DNA of 11,433 nucleotides from UBA4644 sp964646225 (lineage in GTDB: Bacteria > Bacillota > Clostridia > Oscillospirales > Butyricicoccaceae): positions 1 through 11,433 of the forward strand of contig CAZYAD010000041.1 of the NCBI GenBank assembly GCA_964646225.1, written 5' to 3'. The notes beneath the pieces are model-generated. The model was given only the letters and a program-made list of their open reading frames with translations. It ran no database searches and had not been told where the DNA came from. Made by a program: the position numbers and the translations under genes. This document shows, piece by piece, positions 1 through 6,309 of the stretch (position 1 is the first letter of the stretch; the number at the start of each line of letters is the position of its first letter).

Positions 1-81
1 CACGACGAGCTTATGGAGCAAGGTGGCATCTACCGCAGGTTCGTGGAGTCCAGAGAATTGGCGGTTGGCTGGAAAGTATAA
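1..81 (+). CDS. C-terminal end of an ABC exporter ATP-binding/permease protein (partial, 5' end outside window)
   Basis: Reading from base 1 in frame 1 gives 26 codons and a TAA at 79-81. The peptide begins HDELMEQGGIYRRFVESREL and ends VGWKV. In ABC exporters the H-loop His is followed by a phrase of the type 'GTHDELLAxGGxYxxL', so the first visible His-Asp-Glu-Leu matches the last conserved block of the nucleotide-binding domain, about 20 residues from the terminus. The fused permease/ATPase (multidrug or lipid exporter type) assignment is from family knowledge. The substrate cannot be told from this tail, and a stand-alone ATPase is not excluded. No clear hairpin terminator follows; the next gene has its own promoter. 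Confidence 0.8.
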   Translation, partial: HDELMEQGGIYRRFVESRELAVGWKV

Positions 82-162
82 AAAGCAAAGCATTCTTTTG
101 AAGCCCTCCAAAACAAGTGCTCGGCAGCCTCTCGGCGTGGGATATTTATTTGCCTTCCGCTC

Positions 163-191
163 TTTTCATTGTAGGGTTTTTGTGGTATACT
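163..191 (+). promoter_or_regulatory. sigma-A type promoter for rlmB
   Basis: A TTTTCA -35 box (163-168, 4 of 6 consensus matches) lies exactly 17 bp before a TATACT -10 box (186-191, 5 of 6 matches). A TGG immediately before the -10 (183-185) gives an extended -10, which compensates for the weak -35. Transcription would start near 198, about 34 nt before the chosen rlmB start codon. The promoter separates rlmB from the upstream ABC transporter gene. Confidence 0.6.
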
Positions 192-220
192 TGTAAAGTC
201 ATAAAAATTGCCGAAAGAAC

Positions 221-227
221 GGAGAAG
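221..227 (+). promoter_or_regulatory. ribosome binding site that sets the rlmB start
   Basis: GGAGAAG at 221-227 lies 7 nt (counted from GGAG) before the ATG at 232. The in-frame TTG at 208 lies upstream of this site, has no purine-rich sequence at the right distance, and sits only about 10 nt after the predicted transcription start. The ATG is therefore preferred. Confidence 0.75.
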
Positions 228-231
228 AGTT

Positions 232-1074
232 ATGGACAAGCCCCGTTATCAGGATAAAAGAAACAAACATCCCTATGCCCACGGCCGTCCAGGACGGACG
301 GGCTCTGCCTTTGCCGCCATGGAGCGGCTGGACGCGCCGGAGGCGCAGGCGGACAGCGGCCTGATCGAGGGTCGCAATGCCGTTTGGGAAGCGCTGCAAT
401 CGGGCAGGCAGTTGGATAAGATCCTGCTGGCGCAGGGAGCGCAGAACATGGGTCATATTCTGGCTGCTGCCCGGAGCGCCGGGGTGGCCATCCAGGAATG
501 CGACCGCCGCAAGCTGGATAAAATGACGGTCACCGGCGCACATCAGGGCATCATCGCACTGGGCGTTGCTGCCGAATACCGCACGATCGATGATATGCTG
601 GCGCTGGCGGCATCCCGGGGAGAAAAGCCTCTGCTGGTGCTGTGCGACGGGCTTACCGACCCCCACAACCTGGGCGCAGTCATCCGCTCCTGTGAGGTGC
701 TGGGCGGCCACGGCGTTGTGGTGCCCAGACATCGCTCCGCCGGGCTGAACGCCGCCTGTGCCAAGGCTGCCGCTGGTGCGCTGGAGCATCTGCCGGTGGC
801 CAAGTGCGCCAACATGGCTACGGCGATCCAGGAGCTTAAGGAAAAGGGCGTGTTCATTCTGGCTGCCGATATGGGCGGACAGCCTGCCCAGAGCATCGAT
901 CTGGATATGCCCTGCGCTATCGTCATCGGTGCAGAGGGCAGCGGTGTGTCCGAAGGCGTCCGCAAGGCCGCTGATCTGATCGTCAGCATTCCGCAGAAGG
1001 GGGCCATCCAGTCTCTGAATGCTTCCAATGCTGCTGCGATCCTGCTGTATGAGGCCGTCCGGCAGCGCGGATAA
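232..1074 (+). CDS. rlmB: 23S rRNA (guanosine-2'-O)-methyltransferase RlmB (SpoU/TrmH family)
   Basis: This 280-residue SPOUT-superfamily enzyme transfers a methyl group from S-adenosylmethionine to the ribose of a guanosine; in E. coli RlmB this is G2251 of the 23S P-loop. The N-terminal 40 residues are basic and variable. Residues 43-115 start with IEGRNAVWEAL, typical of the L30e-like substrate-binding domain. The catalytic knot domain shows motif 1 (DPHNLGAVIRS, 143-153, with the conserved Asn146), motif 2 (GAEGSGVS, 233-240) and motif 3 (SLNASNAAAI, 261-270). Length is near that of other RlmB proteins once the N-terminal tail is allowed for. The start is the ATG with a good ribosome site rather than a TTG 24 nt upstream. 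The gene is followed after 11 nt by the pseudo-ATPase gene, so the two are probably cotranscribed. A paralogous tRNA or rRNA 2'-O-methyltransferase with another target is possible but less likely. Confidence 0.9.
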   Translation: MDKPRYQDKRNKHPYAHGRPGRTGSAFAAMERLDAPEAQADSGLIEGRNAVWEALQSGRQLDKILLAQGAQNMGHILAAARSAGVAIQECDRRKLDKMTVTGAHQGIIALGVAAEYRTIDDMLALAASRGEKPLLVLCDGLTDPHNLGAVIRSCEVLGGHGVVVPRHRSAGLNAACAKAAAGALEHLPVAKCANMATAIQELKEKGVFILAADMGGQPAQSIDLDMPCAIVIGAEGSGVSEGVRKAADLIVSIPQKGAIQSLNASNAAAILLYEAVRQRG

Positions 1075-1085
1075 AGGAGCAGCCT

Positions 1086-3482
1086 GTGACATATTCTGAG
1101 GAAGAACGCTATTCGTTGGAGGATATCCTGCTGGAGTTCGGACAGCACCAGACCGGACCGGCGCCGGAGCGCCCGGACAAGTCCGTGCCGACTGCGGCAG
1201 AGCCTATCCGAAAGCCGGCTGAGCCAGCCCCTGCGGAAGCGGCGCCGCCGCAAGCGCCGGAGGAGGATATGCGTGCGCAGGAGGCCGCGCTGGCTGCACG
1301 GATGCGGGCCCGGCGGCAGAAGCTGGAGGCCGCCCGGGCAGAAGCCGCCGTTGCCGGAGAGGCCGGGCGGATCATCGCCGACACCGTGGAGCAGGCCAAG
1401 CGGGAACGCCATGCTGCGCCCGAGGAAAGCGCAGCCGGTCACGGACAGGTCACCATGAAATTCCCGGCAGTGCAGGAAATGATGCGCCAATCGGAGGAGT
1501 CGCCCCCAAAGCCGGAGGAGCTCCAGCCGGAGCCGCTGAATTTCGCCGCATTCACCAAGCGAGAGGTGCCGCCGCGCAAAGCGCCCGCGCCGCCGACAGA
1601 GGAGGACATCCGTCGCAGCCGTACCTCGGCTCCCTGGCGAACCACCGCCGAGCCGGGCAAGCATCACCGGCAGCCCCAGGAGGAAAAGCCTCAGCCGCGC
1701 ATGCGCACCATCGACCTGACGGCAGGGCAGTCGAGACTGGAGTTTGCGCCGGATCCGGAGGCTTTTGATCCGGAAGAGCCAGAGGAGCCTGTGAAACCCC
1801 GCCGACGATTGCCTTACGATCTGATGAATCGTCCGCAGGAGGACGCTGGACAGGCGGTCTCCCAGCTGAGCAAGCGCCTGGGGGGGATGGCGGCACGGCT
1901 GCTGCTGTTTTTTCCGGTGATGCTCACCACGCTGTATCTGACTGCTGCGGCCACCCATGGTCTTCCTATACCGGGCGGGATTACTTATGAAGCCTATCCG
2001 GCTTATCATCTGGGAGTGCTGGCTCTGTGCCAGCTGTTCAGTCTGATGCTGGCCCATGAATGTACCCTTTCGGGCCTGTGGCGACTGTTTCACGGTCGCC
2101 CTACACTGGACACTCTCGTGACCCTTTCCGGTCTGGTTTCGCTGGGCTATTGCGTCACGGCGGCCCTTTTGCCCAACTGGCGGATGGGCCTGCCCTATGT
2201 TTGCGTCAACACGGTCACCGGCTTTTTTGCACTGCTGAGCAAGCGGCAGCGCTGCGAGGCGCTGCGCCGGAGCTATAAAGCGCTGACCATGGGCACCGCC
2301 CCCAGCGGCGTCAAGCTGTATTCCGACGGCAAGCTGCAAAATCTGGCCGTCAAGACGCAGAGCGGTGTGGATGTGGAGCCGCAGATGCTGTCTCTTCCGG
2401 ATTTTACCGAGCGGTATTCCGGCTTTTTTGCGCCGTTGGCTATCGTGCTGGCGGTGGCGCTGGCCATGTCCTCCACGGTATTGAAGGAGGATGCGCTGCA
2501 CTTCCTCTGGAGCCTTTCGGCCATTTTGTCGGTGTCATCGCCCATGTGTCTGCTGCTGTCCTCCAGTGCCAGCGGAAAGCGCCTGGGAAAGAAGCTGTAT
2601 ACCTCCGGCAGTATGCTGCTCAATGCCGCCGCTGCCGGAAGGCTGGCCCGCAGCCGTTGGGCCGTCCTGCGGGACGCTGATCTCTATCCGGCCGGCGCGG
2701 TGAAGATCACCGGCATGAAGATCGCCGAAAATCAGGAGCCGGAGATGGTGGTGGGGTGCGCGGCCTCGCTTTTACAGGAGGTAGGGGGCGGCCTTTCCAA
2801 GGCGTTTGTGGAATTTGCGCGGCAGATGTATATCGTCCCCAACAAGGCACGGGAGCTGCGGTTTTTTGACACCCGGGGCATCGCCGCCACCGTTTCGGGA
2901 AAATATGTGCAGCTGGGCACCGCATCCTATCTGATGCGCATGGGCATTCGCGTCACCGAAGGACTCAAACTGAAAAACAGCATTTTCATCGCCATCGACT
3001 CGCAGTTTGCCGGTATTTTTTCCATGCACTACGATGTGCATACGCCGGTCTATGCGGCCTTCGGCCTGTTGAAGCAGGCCAGGATCCGCCCGGTGCTGGC
3101 GCTGCGGGATACCAACCAGACCCAGGCTGCGGTGGAGAGCCGCTTTGAGTTGCGGCGGGACACTGTTTTGCAGCCTGAACTGGAGGAACGCCTGCGCTAC
3201 TCCGCTTCGGCCTTTGGCAGGGAGGAGGACACGCTGGCCCTGCTGTCCCGCGATGGGCTGCTGCCCTTTGCCGAGGTGCTGTGTGCCGCGAAGAAATGGC
3301 GGCTGGCCGCCCGGACAGGCTGTATTCTGGGGACGGCCTGCGCCCTGTGCGGTATGCTGATCCTGGCGTTTCTCACGGGAAAGAGCGCCGTTCTTGCTGC
3401 TGATCCGCTGAAGGTTTTGGCCTATCTGGTGCTGTGGAGCTTGCCGGCCAAGCTGATACGAGGCATTATAACCAAAATTTGA
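1086..3482 (+). CDS. degenerate P1B-type (CopA-like) P-type ATPase, probably catalytically dead, with a long disordered N-terminal arm
   Basis: 798 residues from GTG, with AAGGAG 6 nt upstream. Residues 1-265 are rich in Pro, Glu, Ala and Arg; they begin with YSLEDILLEFG (9-19) and include an Ala/Arg/Glu helical stretch (about 62-110). About eight hydrophobic segments follow (near 268-289, 305-323, 341-361, 367-385, 446-463, 471-493, 745-764, 776-797), in the order of CopA helices MA, MB and M1-M6. Segment RPTLDTLVTLSG resembles the M1 'NMDTLVALG' region and TERYSGFFAP resembles the 'ADRVSGYFVP' region before M3. Every active-site motif is changed: CPC is SPM (485-487), DKTGT is DADLY (530-534), HPL is GGL (568-570), TGDN is LRDT (673-676) and GDGIND is read as SRDGLL (721-726). 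Only about 60 residues separate M2 from M3, with no TGE, so the actuator domain is mostly gone. A pump function is unlikely. A structural, sensory or scaffolding role in the membrane is inference. The reading frame is intact over 2.4 kb, arguing against a decaying pseudogene. Confidence 0.75.
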   Translation: MTYSEEERYSLEDILLEFGQHQTGPAPERPDKSVPTAAEPIRKPAEPAPAEAAPPQAPEEDMRAQEAALAARMRARRQKLEAARAEAAVAGEAGRIIADTVEQAKRERHAAPEESAAGHGQVTMKFPAVQEMMRQSEESPPKPEELQPEPLNFAAFTKREVPPRKAPAPPTEEDIRRSRTSAPWRTTAEPGKHHRQPQEEKPQPRMRTIDLTAGQSRLEFAPDPEAFDPEEPEEPVKPRRRLPYDLMNRPQEDAGQAVSQLSKRLGGMAARLLLFFPVMLTTLYLTAAATHGLPIPGGITYEAYPAYHLGVLALCQLFSLMLAHECTLSGLWRLFHGRPTLDTLVTLSGLVSLGYCVTAALLPNWRMGLPYVCVNTVTGFFALLSKRQRCEALRRSYKALTMGTAPSGVKLYSDGKLQNLAVKTQSGVDVEPQMLSLPDFTERYSGFFAPLAIVLAVALAMSSTVLKEDALHFLWSLSAILSVSSPMCLLLSSSASGKRLGKKLYTSGSMLLNAAAAGRLARSRWAVLRDADLYPAGAVKITGMKIAENQEPEMVVGCAASLLQEVGGGLSKAFVEFARQMYIVPNKARELRFFDTRGIAATVSGKYVQLGTASYLMRMGIRVTEGLKLKNSIFIAIDSQFAGIFSMHYDVHTPVYAAFGLLKQARIRPVLALRDTNQTQAAVESRFELRRDTVLQPELEERLRYSASAFGREEDTLALLSRDGLLPFAEVLCAAKKWRLAARTGCILGTACALCGMLILAFLTGKSAVLAADPLKVLAYLVLWSLPAKLIRGIITKI

Positions 3483-3536
3483 AGTCGAAATTTGTGCAAC
3501 ATTTTATTTTATTTCTCACTGTCTATCAAATTATTG

Positions 3537-3565
3537 TTGAAAAGTACAACCGTATCCGATATAAT
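3537..3565 (+). promoter_or_regulatory. strong sigma-A promoter for the EF-G2-type gene
   Basis: TTGAAA (3537-3542, 5 of 6 matches to TTGACA) is followed after exactly 17 bp by TATAAT (3560-3565, a perfect -10). It lies in an AT-rich 153-bp spacer that contrasts with the GC-rich genes on either side. Transcription would begin near 3572, giving a leader of roughly 64 nt. This is the best promoter match in the window. Confidence 0.8.
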
Positions 3566-3573
3566 GAAAAGGT

Positions 3574-3607
3574 AAATTGCGATTTTGAAACTAAAATTGT
3601 GATTTGA
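3574..3607 (+). repeat. imperfect direct repeat, 20-bp period, in the EF-G2 leader
   Basis: AAATTGCGATTTTGA (3574-3588) is repeated as AAATTGTGATTTGA (3594-3607), one substitution and one deletion apart. The repeats start 20 bp apart, close to two helical turns, and cover the predicted transcription start. The arrangement is compatible with a dimeric-regulator operator, but no known regulator site was recognised. It could also be chance in AT-rich sequence. Confidence 0.4.
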
Positions 3608-3635
3608 TTACACAGTTGAAGGAGAGAAAATCATT

Positions 3636-5711
3636 ATGGCATATCCCATGGAGAAAATTCGTAACGTCTGCTTGCTGGGTCACGGCGGTGAGGGCAAAAC
3701 CTCTCTGGTCGAAAGCCTGCTGTATCGTACCGGCGGTACCGACCGTCTGGGCAAGGTCGCCGAAGGCAACACCGTCAGCGACTATGATCCAGAGGAGATC
3801 AAACGCCAGATCTCAATCCAGGCCAGCCTGGCTCCTGTGGAATATGAGGATTATATTCTGAACTTTATCGACACGCCCGGTTATTTTGACTTCGAGGGCG
3901 AGGTGGCGCAGACTCTGCGCGTGGCCGATTGCGGCGTGATCGTGGTTTCTGCCAAGAACGGCGCTTCTGTCGGCACCGAAAAAGCGTGGAAGCGGCTGAG
4001 CAAGCTGGGCCTTCCGCATTTCTTCTACATCTCCAAGATCGACGAGGAAAATGCCGATTATGAAAAGGCCTTCCAGTCTCTGCGCGATGCCTACGGCCTG
4101 AGCGTTACGCCCTTTACCATCCCGCTGATCGAAAACGGAAAGCCCACCGGCGTGGTCAATCTGATCAACAAGAAGGCCTTTAAGGCCGAAGGCAACAAGA
4201 CCGTTGAGGTTCCGCTGCCCGGCGATCACCTGGAGCAGGTGGAAAATCTCCGTACCGCGCTGATGGAATCGGTGGCAGAGACCTCTGAGGAGCTGATGGA
4301 CAAATACTTCAGCGGCGAGGAGTTCACCAAGGAAGAAATGCTGACCGGTCTGCGCGCCGGTGTGCGTGACGGCTCTCTGGCCCCTGTTGTGTGCGGCTCC
4401 GCGCTCACCGGCGTGGGCACCATGCAGCTGCTGTATACCATCCTGAACTTCGCGCCCAACCCCAGCGAGGTTCGTGTGGAGCACGGCGTGGATGCCGATG
4501 GCCAGCCTGTGGAGGTCAAGTACGATGCCAATGGCAAGCCCATGGCCTTTGTCTTTAAGACCGTTGCCGACCAGTATGGCCGCTTCTCCTTCTTCAAGGT
4601 CATTTCCGGTAAGATCACCTCTGATATGATCCTGCAAAATGTGAATACCGACACCCAGGAAAAGCTGGGCCACATTTACATTGTCAAGGGCAAAAAGAAT
4701 ATCGAGGTCAAGGAGATCAGCTGCGGTGATATCGGCGCTGTTGCCAAGCTGAACAACACCAAGACCGGCGATACCCTGTGTGCGCCCGGCACCTTTGTCA
4801 AGCTGGACGGCATCGAGTTTGCCGAGCCCTGCTATTCCCGTGCCATCGCGCCCAAGGTGAAGGGCAACGAGGAAAAAATCGCCTCCGGCCTGAACCGCCT
4901 GAAGGACGAGGATCCCTCCTTCACTGTTTCCAACAATGTGGAGACCAAGCAGATGATCATCTCCGGCGCCGGTGATATCCACATTGATGTGCTGTGCTCC
5001 AAGCTGAAGAGCAAGTTCCAGGTGGAAGTGGAGCTGTCCGATCCCAAGGTGGCCTATCGTGAGACCATTCGCAAGAAGGTCACCATGATCGAGGGTAACC
5101 ACAAGAAGCAGTCCGGCGGCCACGGCCAGTACGGCAATGTCAAGATGAACTTTGAGCCCATCCCCGGCGATGGCTTTGAATTCGCGGAGGAGGTCTTCGG
5201 CGGCTCCGTGCCCAAGAACTTCCATCCTGCTGTTGAAAAGGGCATCCGCGAGGCGATGGAGCACGGCGTCCTGGCCGGCTTCCCCATGGTGGGCCTGAAG
5301 GCCACGCTGATGGACGGCAAGTACCATGATGTGGATTCTAACGAGCTTTCCTTTAAGATGGCGGCCCGTCTGGCCTATAAGGCAGGTATCCCCCAGGCCA
5401 GTCCTGTGGTTCTGGAGCCCGTGGGCAGCCTGAAGGTCACCATCCCCGATTCCTTCATGGGCGATATTATTGGCGATCTGAACAAGCGCCGTGGCCGTAT
5501 CATGGGCATGAATCCTGCCGAGGAGGAGGGCCTGCAGCTGGTGGAGGCTGAGGTTCCCATGAGCGAGGTTGCCGACTACGCCATCACACTGCGTTCCATG
5601 ACCCAGGGCCACGGCTCCTTCACGGTCAAGTTCGAGCGCTATGAGGAAGTGCCCCGCGAGGTCCAGGACAAGATTATCGCCGAGCATCAGGTGGAGGAAG
5701 ACGAGGACTGA
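3636..5711 (+). CDS. elongation factor G-like GTPase of the EF-G2 (FusA2) type
   Basis: 691 residues, full EF-G length. Elongation factor G moves tRNA and mRNA through the ribosome after each peptide bond. The G domain has G1 GHGGEGKT (15-22), a switch I core RQISI (57-61), G3 DTPGYFDF (79-86), G4 SKID (133-136) and G5 CGSAL (about 252-256). Canonical EF-G has DTPGH and NKxD. The Tyr83 in place of the catalytic-type His and Ser133 in place of Asn, together with the G1 form GHGGxGKT, place it in the EF-G2 branch, not with the main FusA. Domains II-V are complete; the domain IV tip loops (KKQSGGHGQYGN about 489-500, YHDVDSNE about 562-569) and the domain V phrase MGDIIGDLNKRRGR are intact, which argues for ribosome binding and translocation. 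AAGGAG lies 11 nt before the ATG. It is monocistronic, with its own promoter and a hairpin after the gene. Confident on family; the physiological role is not known from sequence. Confidence 0.9.
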   Translation: MAYPMEKIRNVCLLGHGGEGKTSLVESLLYRTGGTDRLGKVAEGNTVSDYDPEEIKRQISIQASLAPVEYEDYILNFIDTPGYFDFEGEVAQTLRVADCGVIVVSAKNGASVGTEKAWKRLSKLGLPHFFYISKIDEENADYEKAFQSLRDAYGLSVTPFTIPLIENGKPTGVVNLINKKAFKAEGNKTVEVPLPGDHLEQVENLRTALMESVAETSEELMDKYFSGEEFTKEEMLTGLRAGVRDGSLAPVVCGSALTGVGTMQLLYTILNFAPNPSEVRVEHGVDADGQPVEVKYDANGKPMAFVFKTVADQYGRFSFFKVISGKITSDMILQNVNTDTQEKLGHIYIVKGKKNIEVKEISCGDIGAVAKLNNTKTGDTLCAPGTFVKLDGIEFAEPCYSRAIAPKVKGNEEKIASGLNRLKDEDPSFTVSNNVETKQMIISGAGDIHIDVLCSKLKSKFQVEVELSDPKVAYRETIRKKVTMIEGNHKKQSGGHGQYGNVKMNFEPIPGDGFEFAEEVFGGSVPKNFHPAVEKGIREAMEHGVLAGFPMVGLKATLMDGKYHDVDSNELSFKMAARLAYKAGIPQASPVVLEPVGSLKVTIPDSFMGDIIGDLNKRRGRIMGMNPAEEEGLQLVEAEVPMSEVADYAITLRSMTQGHGSFTVKFERYEEVPREVQDKIIAEHQVEEDED

Positions 5712-5760
5712 TCCCTCTGCGTACCCCGCACAGGAGCCTTTTGGCGATCTGTTTGAAGGC

Positions 5761-5912
5761 TGCCTGACATAAGAAGATATGAAACGAGCCCCGTTTGTGT
5801 TCAGCACAAGGCGCGGAGCCGCAGGCATACCTTGGGTATGTCCGGACGGTACAGCGATGTGATGGCCAAACGGGGCTCTTTTGTAATATGGTTTTTCTTA
5901 TGTCGGGAGGCA
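5761..5912. repeat. structured intergenic repeat, copy 1 (inverted orientation to copy 2), with flanking inverted repeats
   Basis: The core is a perfect 12-bp inverted repeat, GAGCCCCGTTTG (5786-5797) and CAAACGGGGCTC (5867-5878). Inside it is a nested hairpin, CATACC (5826-5831) and GGTATG (5835-5840). The reverse complement of the core matches 9897-9994 closely, with shared blocks CACATCGCTG, CCGGACATACC, GGTATG, CTCCGCG and CTTGTGC in the same order. Outside the core lie a second perfect inverted repeat, GACATAAGAA (5766-5775) and TTCTTATGTC (5895-5904), and weaker outer TGCC/GGCA arms (5761-5764 and 5909-5912). The layered palindrome suggests either a small mobile-type repeat or a structured RNA element. 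Confidence 0.75.
5786..5882 (+). terminator. likely transcription terminator of the EF-G2-type gene (core of repeat copy 1)
   Basis: The 12-bp GC-rich outer stem (5786-5797 with 5867-5878) is followed directly by TTTT (5879-5882), about 75 nt after the stop codon. The long internal insert (about 69 nt) is itself foldable. The T-run is short, so termination may be partial. The opposite strand gives only a broken T tract, so action on the - strand is less likely. Confidence 0.6.
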
Positions 5913-5991
5913 AAGGACGGGCAAAGCAGGGGAGAGACGCGGCTACGGGGCGGCTTTTCCAAGAAAACCTGCGCGGAAATGCCTGAAACCA

Positions 5992-6020
5992 TGGACAAAC
6001 CGTGGAAAATGTGATAGATT
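5992..6020 (+). promoter_or_regulatory. promoter of the TSCPD-asnS-pantothenate kinase-aminotransferase operon
   Basis: TGGACA (5992-5997, 5 of 6 matches) and TAGATT (6015-6020, 4 of 6 matches) are 17 bp apart, with TGA at 6012-6014 giving an extended -10 form. Transcription would start near 6027, about 30 nt before the ATG at 6058. No further promoter is evident in the tight gaps between the four downstream genes. Confidence 0.5.
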
Positions 6021-6057
6021 ATATCCGTATGGAAATTGTAAAGGAGGATGTTTCCCC

Positions 6058-6309
6058 ATGTCTAAAAAATCTATTTACTATCCCCAGGGAGTCTGCTCTC
6101 GTCTGTATGAGATCGTCCTGTCCGATGACAATATCATCGAGGATATCGTCATTGTTGGCGGCTGCAACGGAAATCTGCAGGGAATTACCCGCCTGATCAA
6201 GGGCCGTCCCGCGGCAGAAGTGGCGGAGACGCTGATGGGCGTGGACTGCGGCGGCCGCGGCACCTCCTGCCCGGACCAGATCGCCCACGCATTGCAGCAG
6301 ATGCTGTAA
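6058..6309 (+). CDS. small TSCPD-domain protein with four cysteines (TIGR03905 type)
   Basis: 83 residues, ATG preceded by AAGGAGG (6041-6047) at 10 nt. The C-terminal phrase GTSCPDQIAHAL (68-79) is the signature of the TSCPD domain, also found at the C-terminus of class II (B12-dependent) ribonucleotide reductases. Four cysteines (Cys13, Cys36, Cys64, Cys71) and the GVDCGGRGTSCPDQI pattern fit the stand-alone family annotated as TIGR03905 '4-Cys', whose function is unknown to me. The spacing of the cysteines suggests metal binding or a redox role, but that is inference. It is the first gene of the operon, 27 nt before asnS. There is no signal peptide or membrane segment, so it is probably cytosolic. 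Confidence 0.85.
   Translation: MSKKSIYYPQGVCSRLYEIVLSDDNIIEDIVIVGGCNGNLQGITRLIKGRPAAEVAETLMGVDCGGRGTSCPDQIAHALQQML

Larger units (their letters stand above)
5712..6057. other. 346-bp intergenic region
   Basis: It holds, in order: about 50 bp of plain sequence, the large imperfect inverted repeat (5761-5912) with the terminator-like core, about 80 bp with nothing recognised, the promoter at 5992-6020, and the ribosome site AAGGAGG (6041-6047) of the TSCPD gene. Short open frames here are not supported by ribosome sites. No T-box motif or riboswitch core was found, although asnS lies downstream. Confidence 0.7.

Noticed and set aside
208..231. Upstream TTG start for rlmB
   Set aside because: The ATG at 232 has a good ribosome site and the TTG would lie almost at the transcription start.
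543..2501. 652-codon open frame on the - strand opposite rlmB and the pseudo-ATPase gene
   Set aside because: It spans parts of two well-supported + strand genes, has Gln/Arg/His/Leu-rich low-complexity translation and no ribosome site. Long antisense frames are expected opposite GC-rich genes with biased third positions.
1086..3482. Functional copper-exporting ATPase
   Set aside because: The overall architecture fits, but CPC, TGE, DKTGT, HP, TGD and GDGxND motifs are all absent, and there is no CxxC domain in the N-terminal arm.
3465..3500. Possible terminator after the pseudo-ATPase (AAATTT arms around 3475-3493)
   Set aside because: Only a 6-bp A/T stem from self-complementary AAATTT, with no GC-rich stem and no proper T-run.
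3604..3861. 85-codon + strand frame overlapping the EF-G2 start
   Set aside because: Out of frame with the EF-G2 gene, covered by its conserved N-terminus and lacking its own ribosome site.
3813..5828. 671-codon - strand frame opposite the EF-G2-type gene
   Set aside because: It is the mirror of a highly codon-biased gene; its translation is rich in Gly, His, Leu and Gln with no recognisable domain, and the + strand product is unambiguous.
5795..6014. Short + strand frames over the repeat between the EF-G2 gene and the TSCPD gene
   Set aside because: Similar peptide phrases (GMSGxxSDVxA) occur in the repeat at 9897-9994, but on the opposite strand. This reflects the repeated nucleotide sequence; neither copy has a ribosome site.
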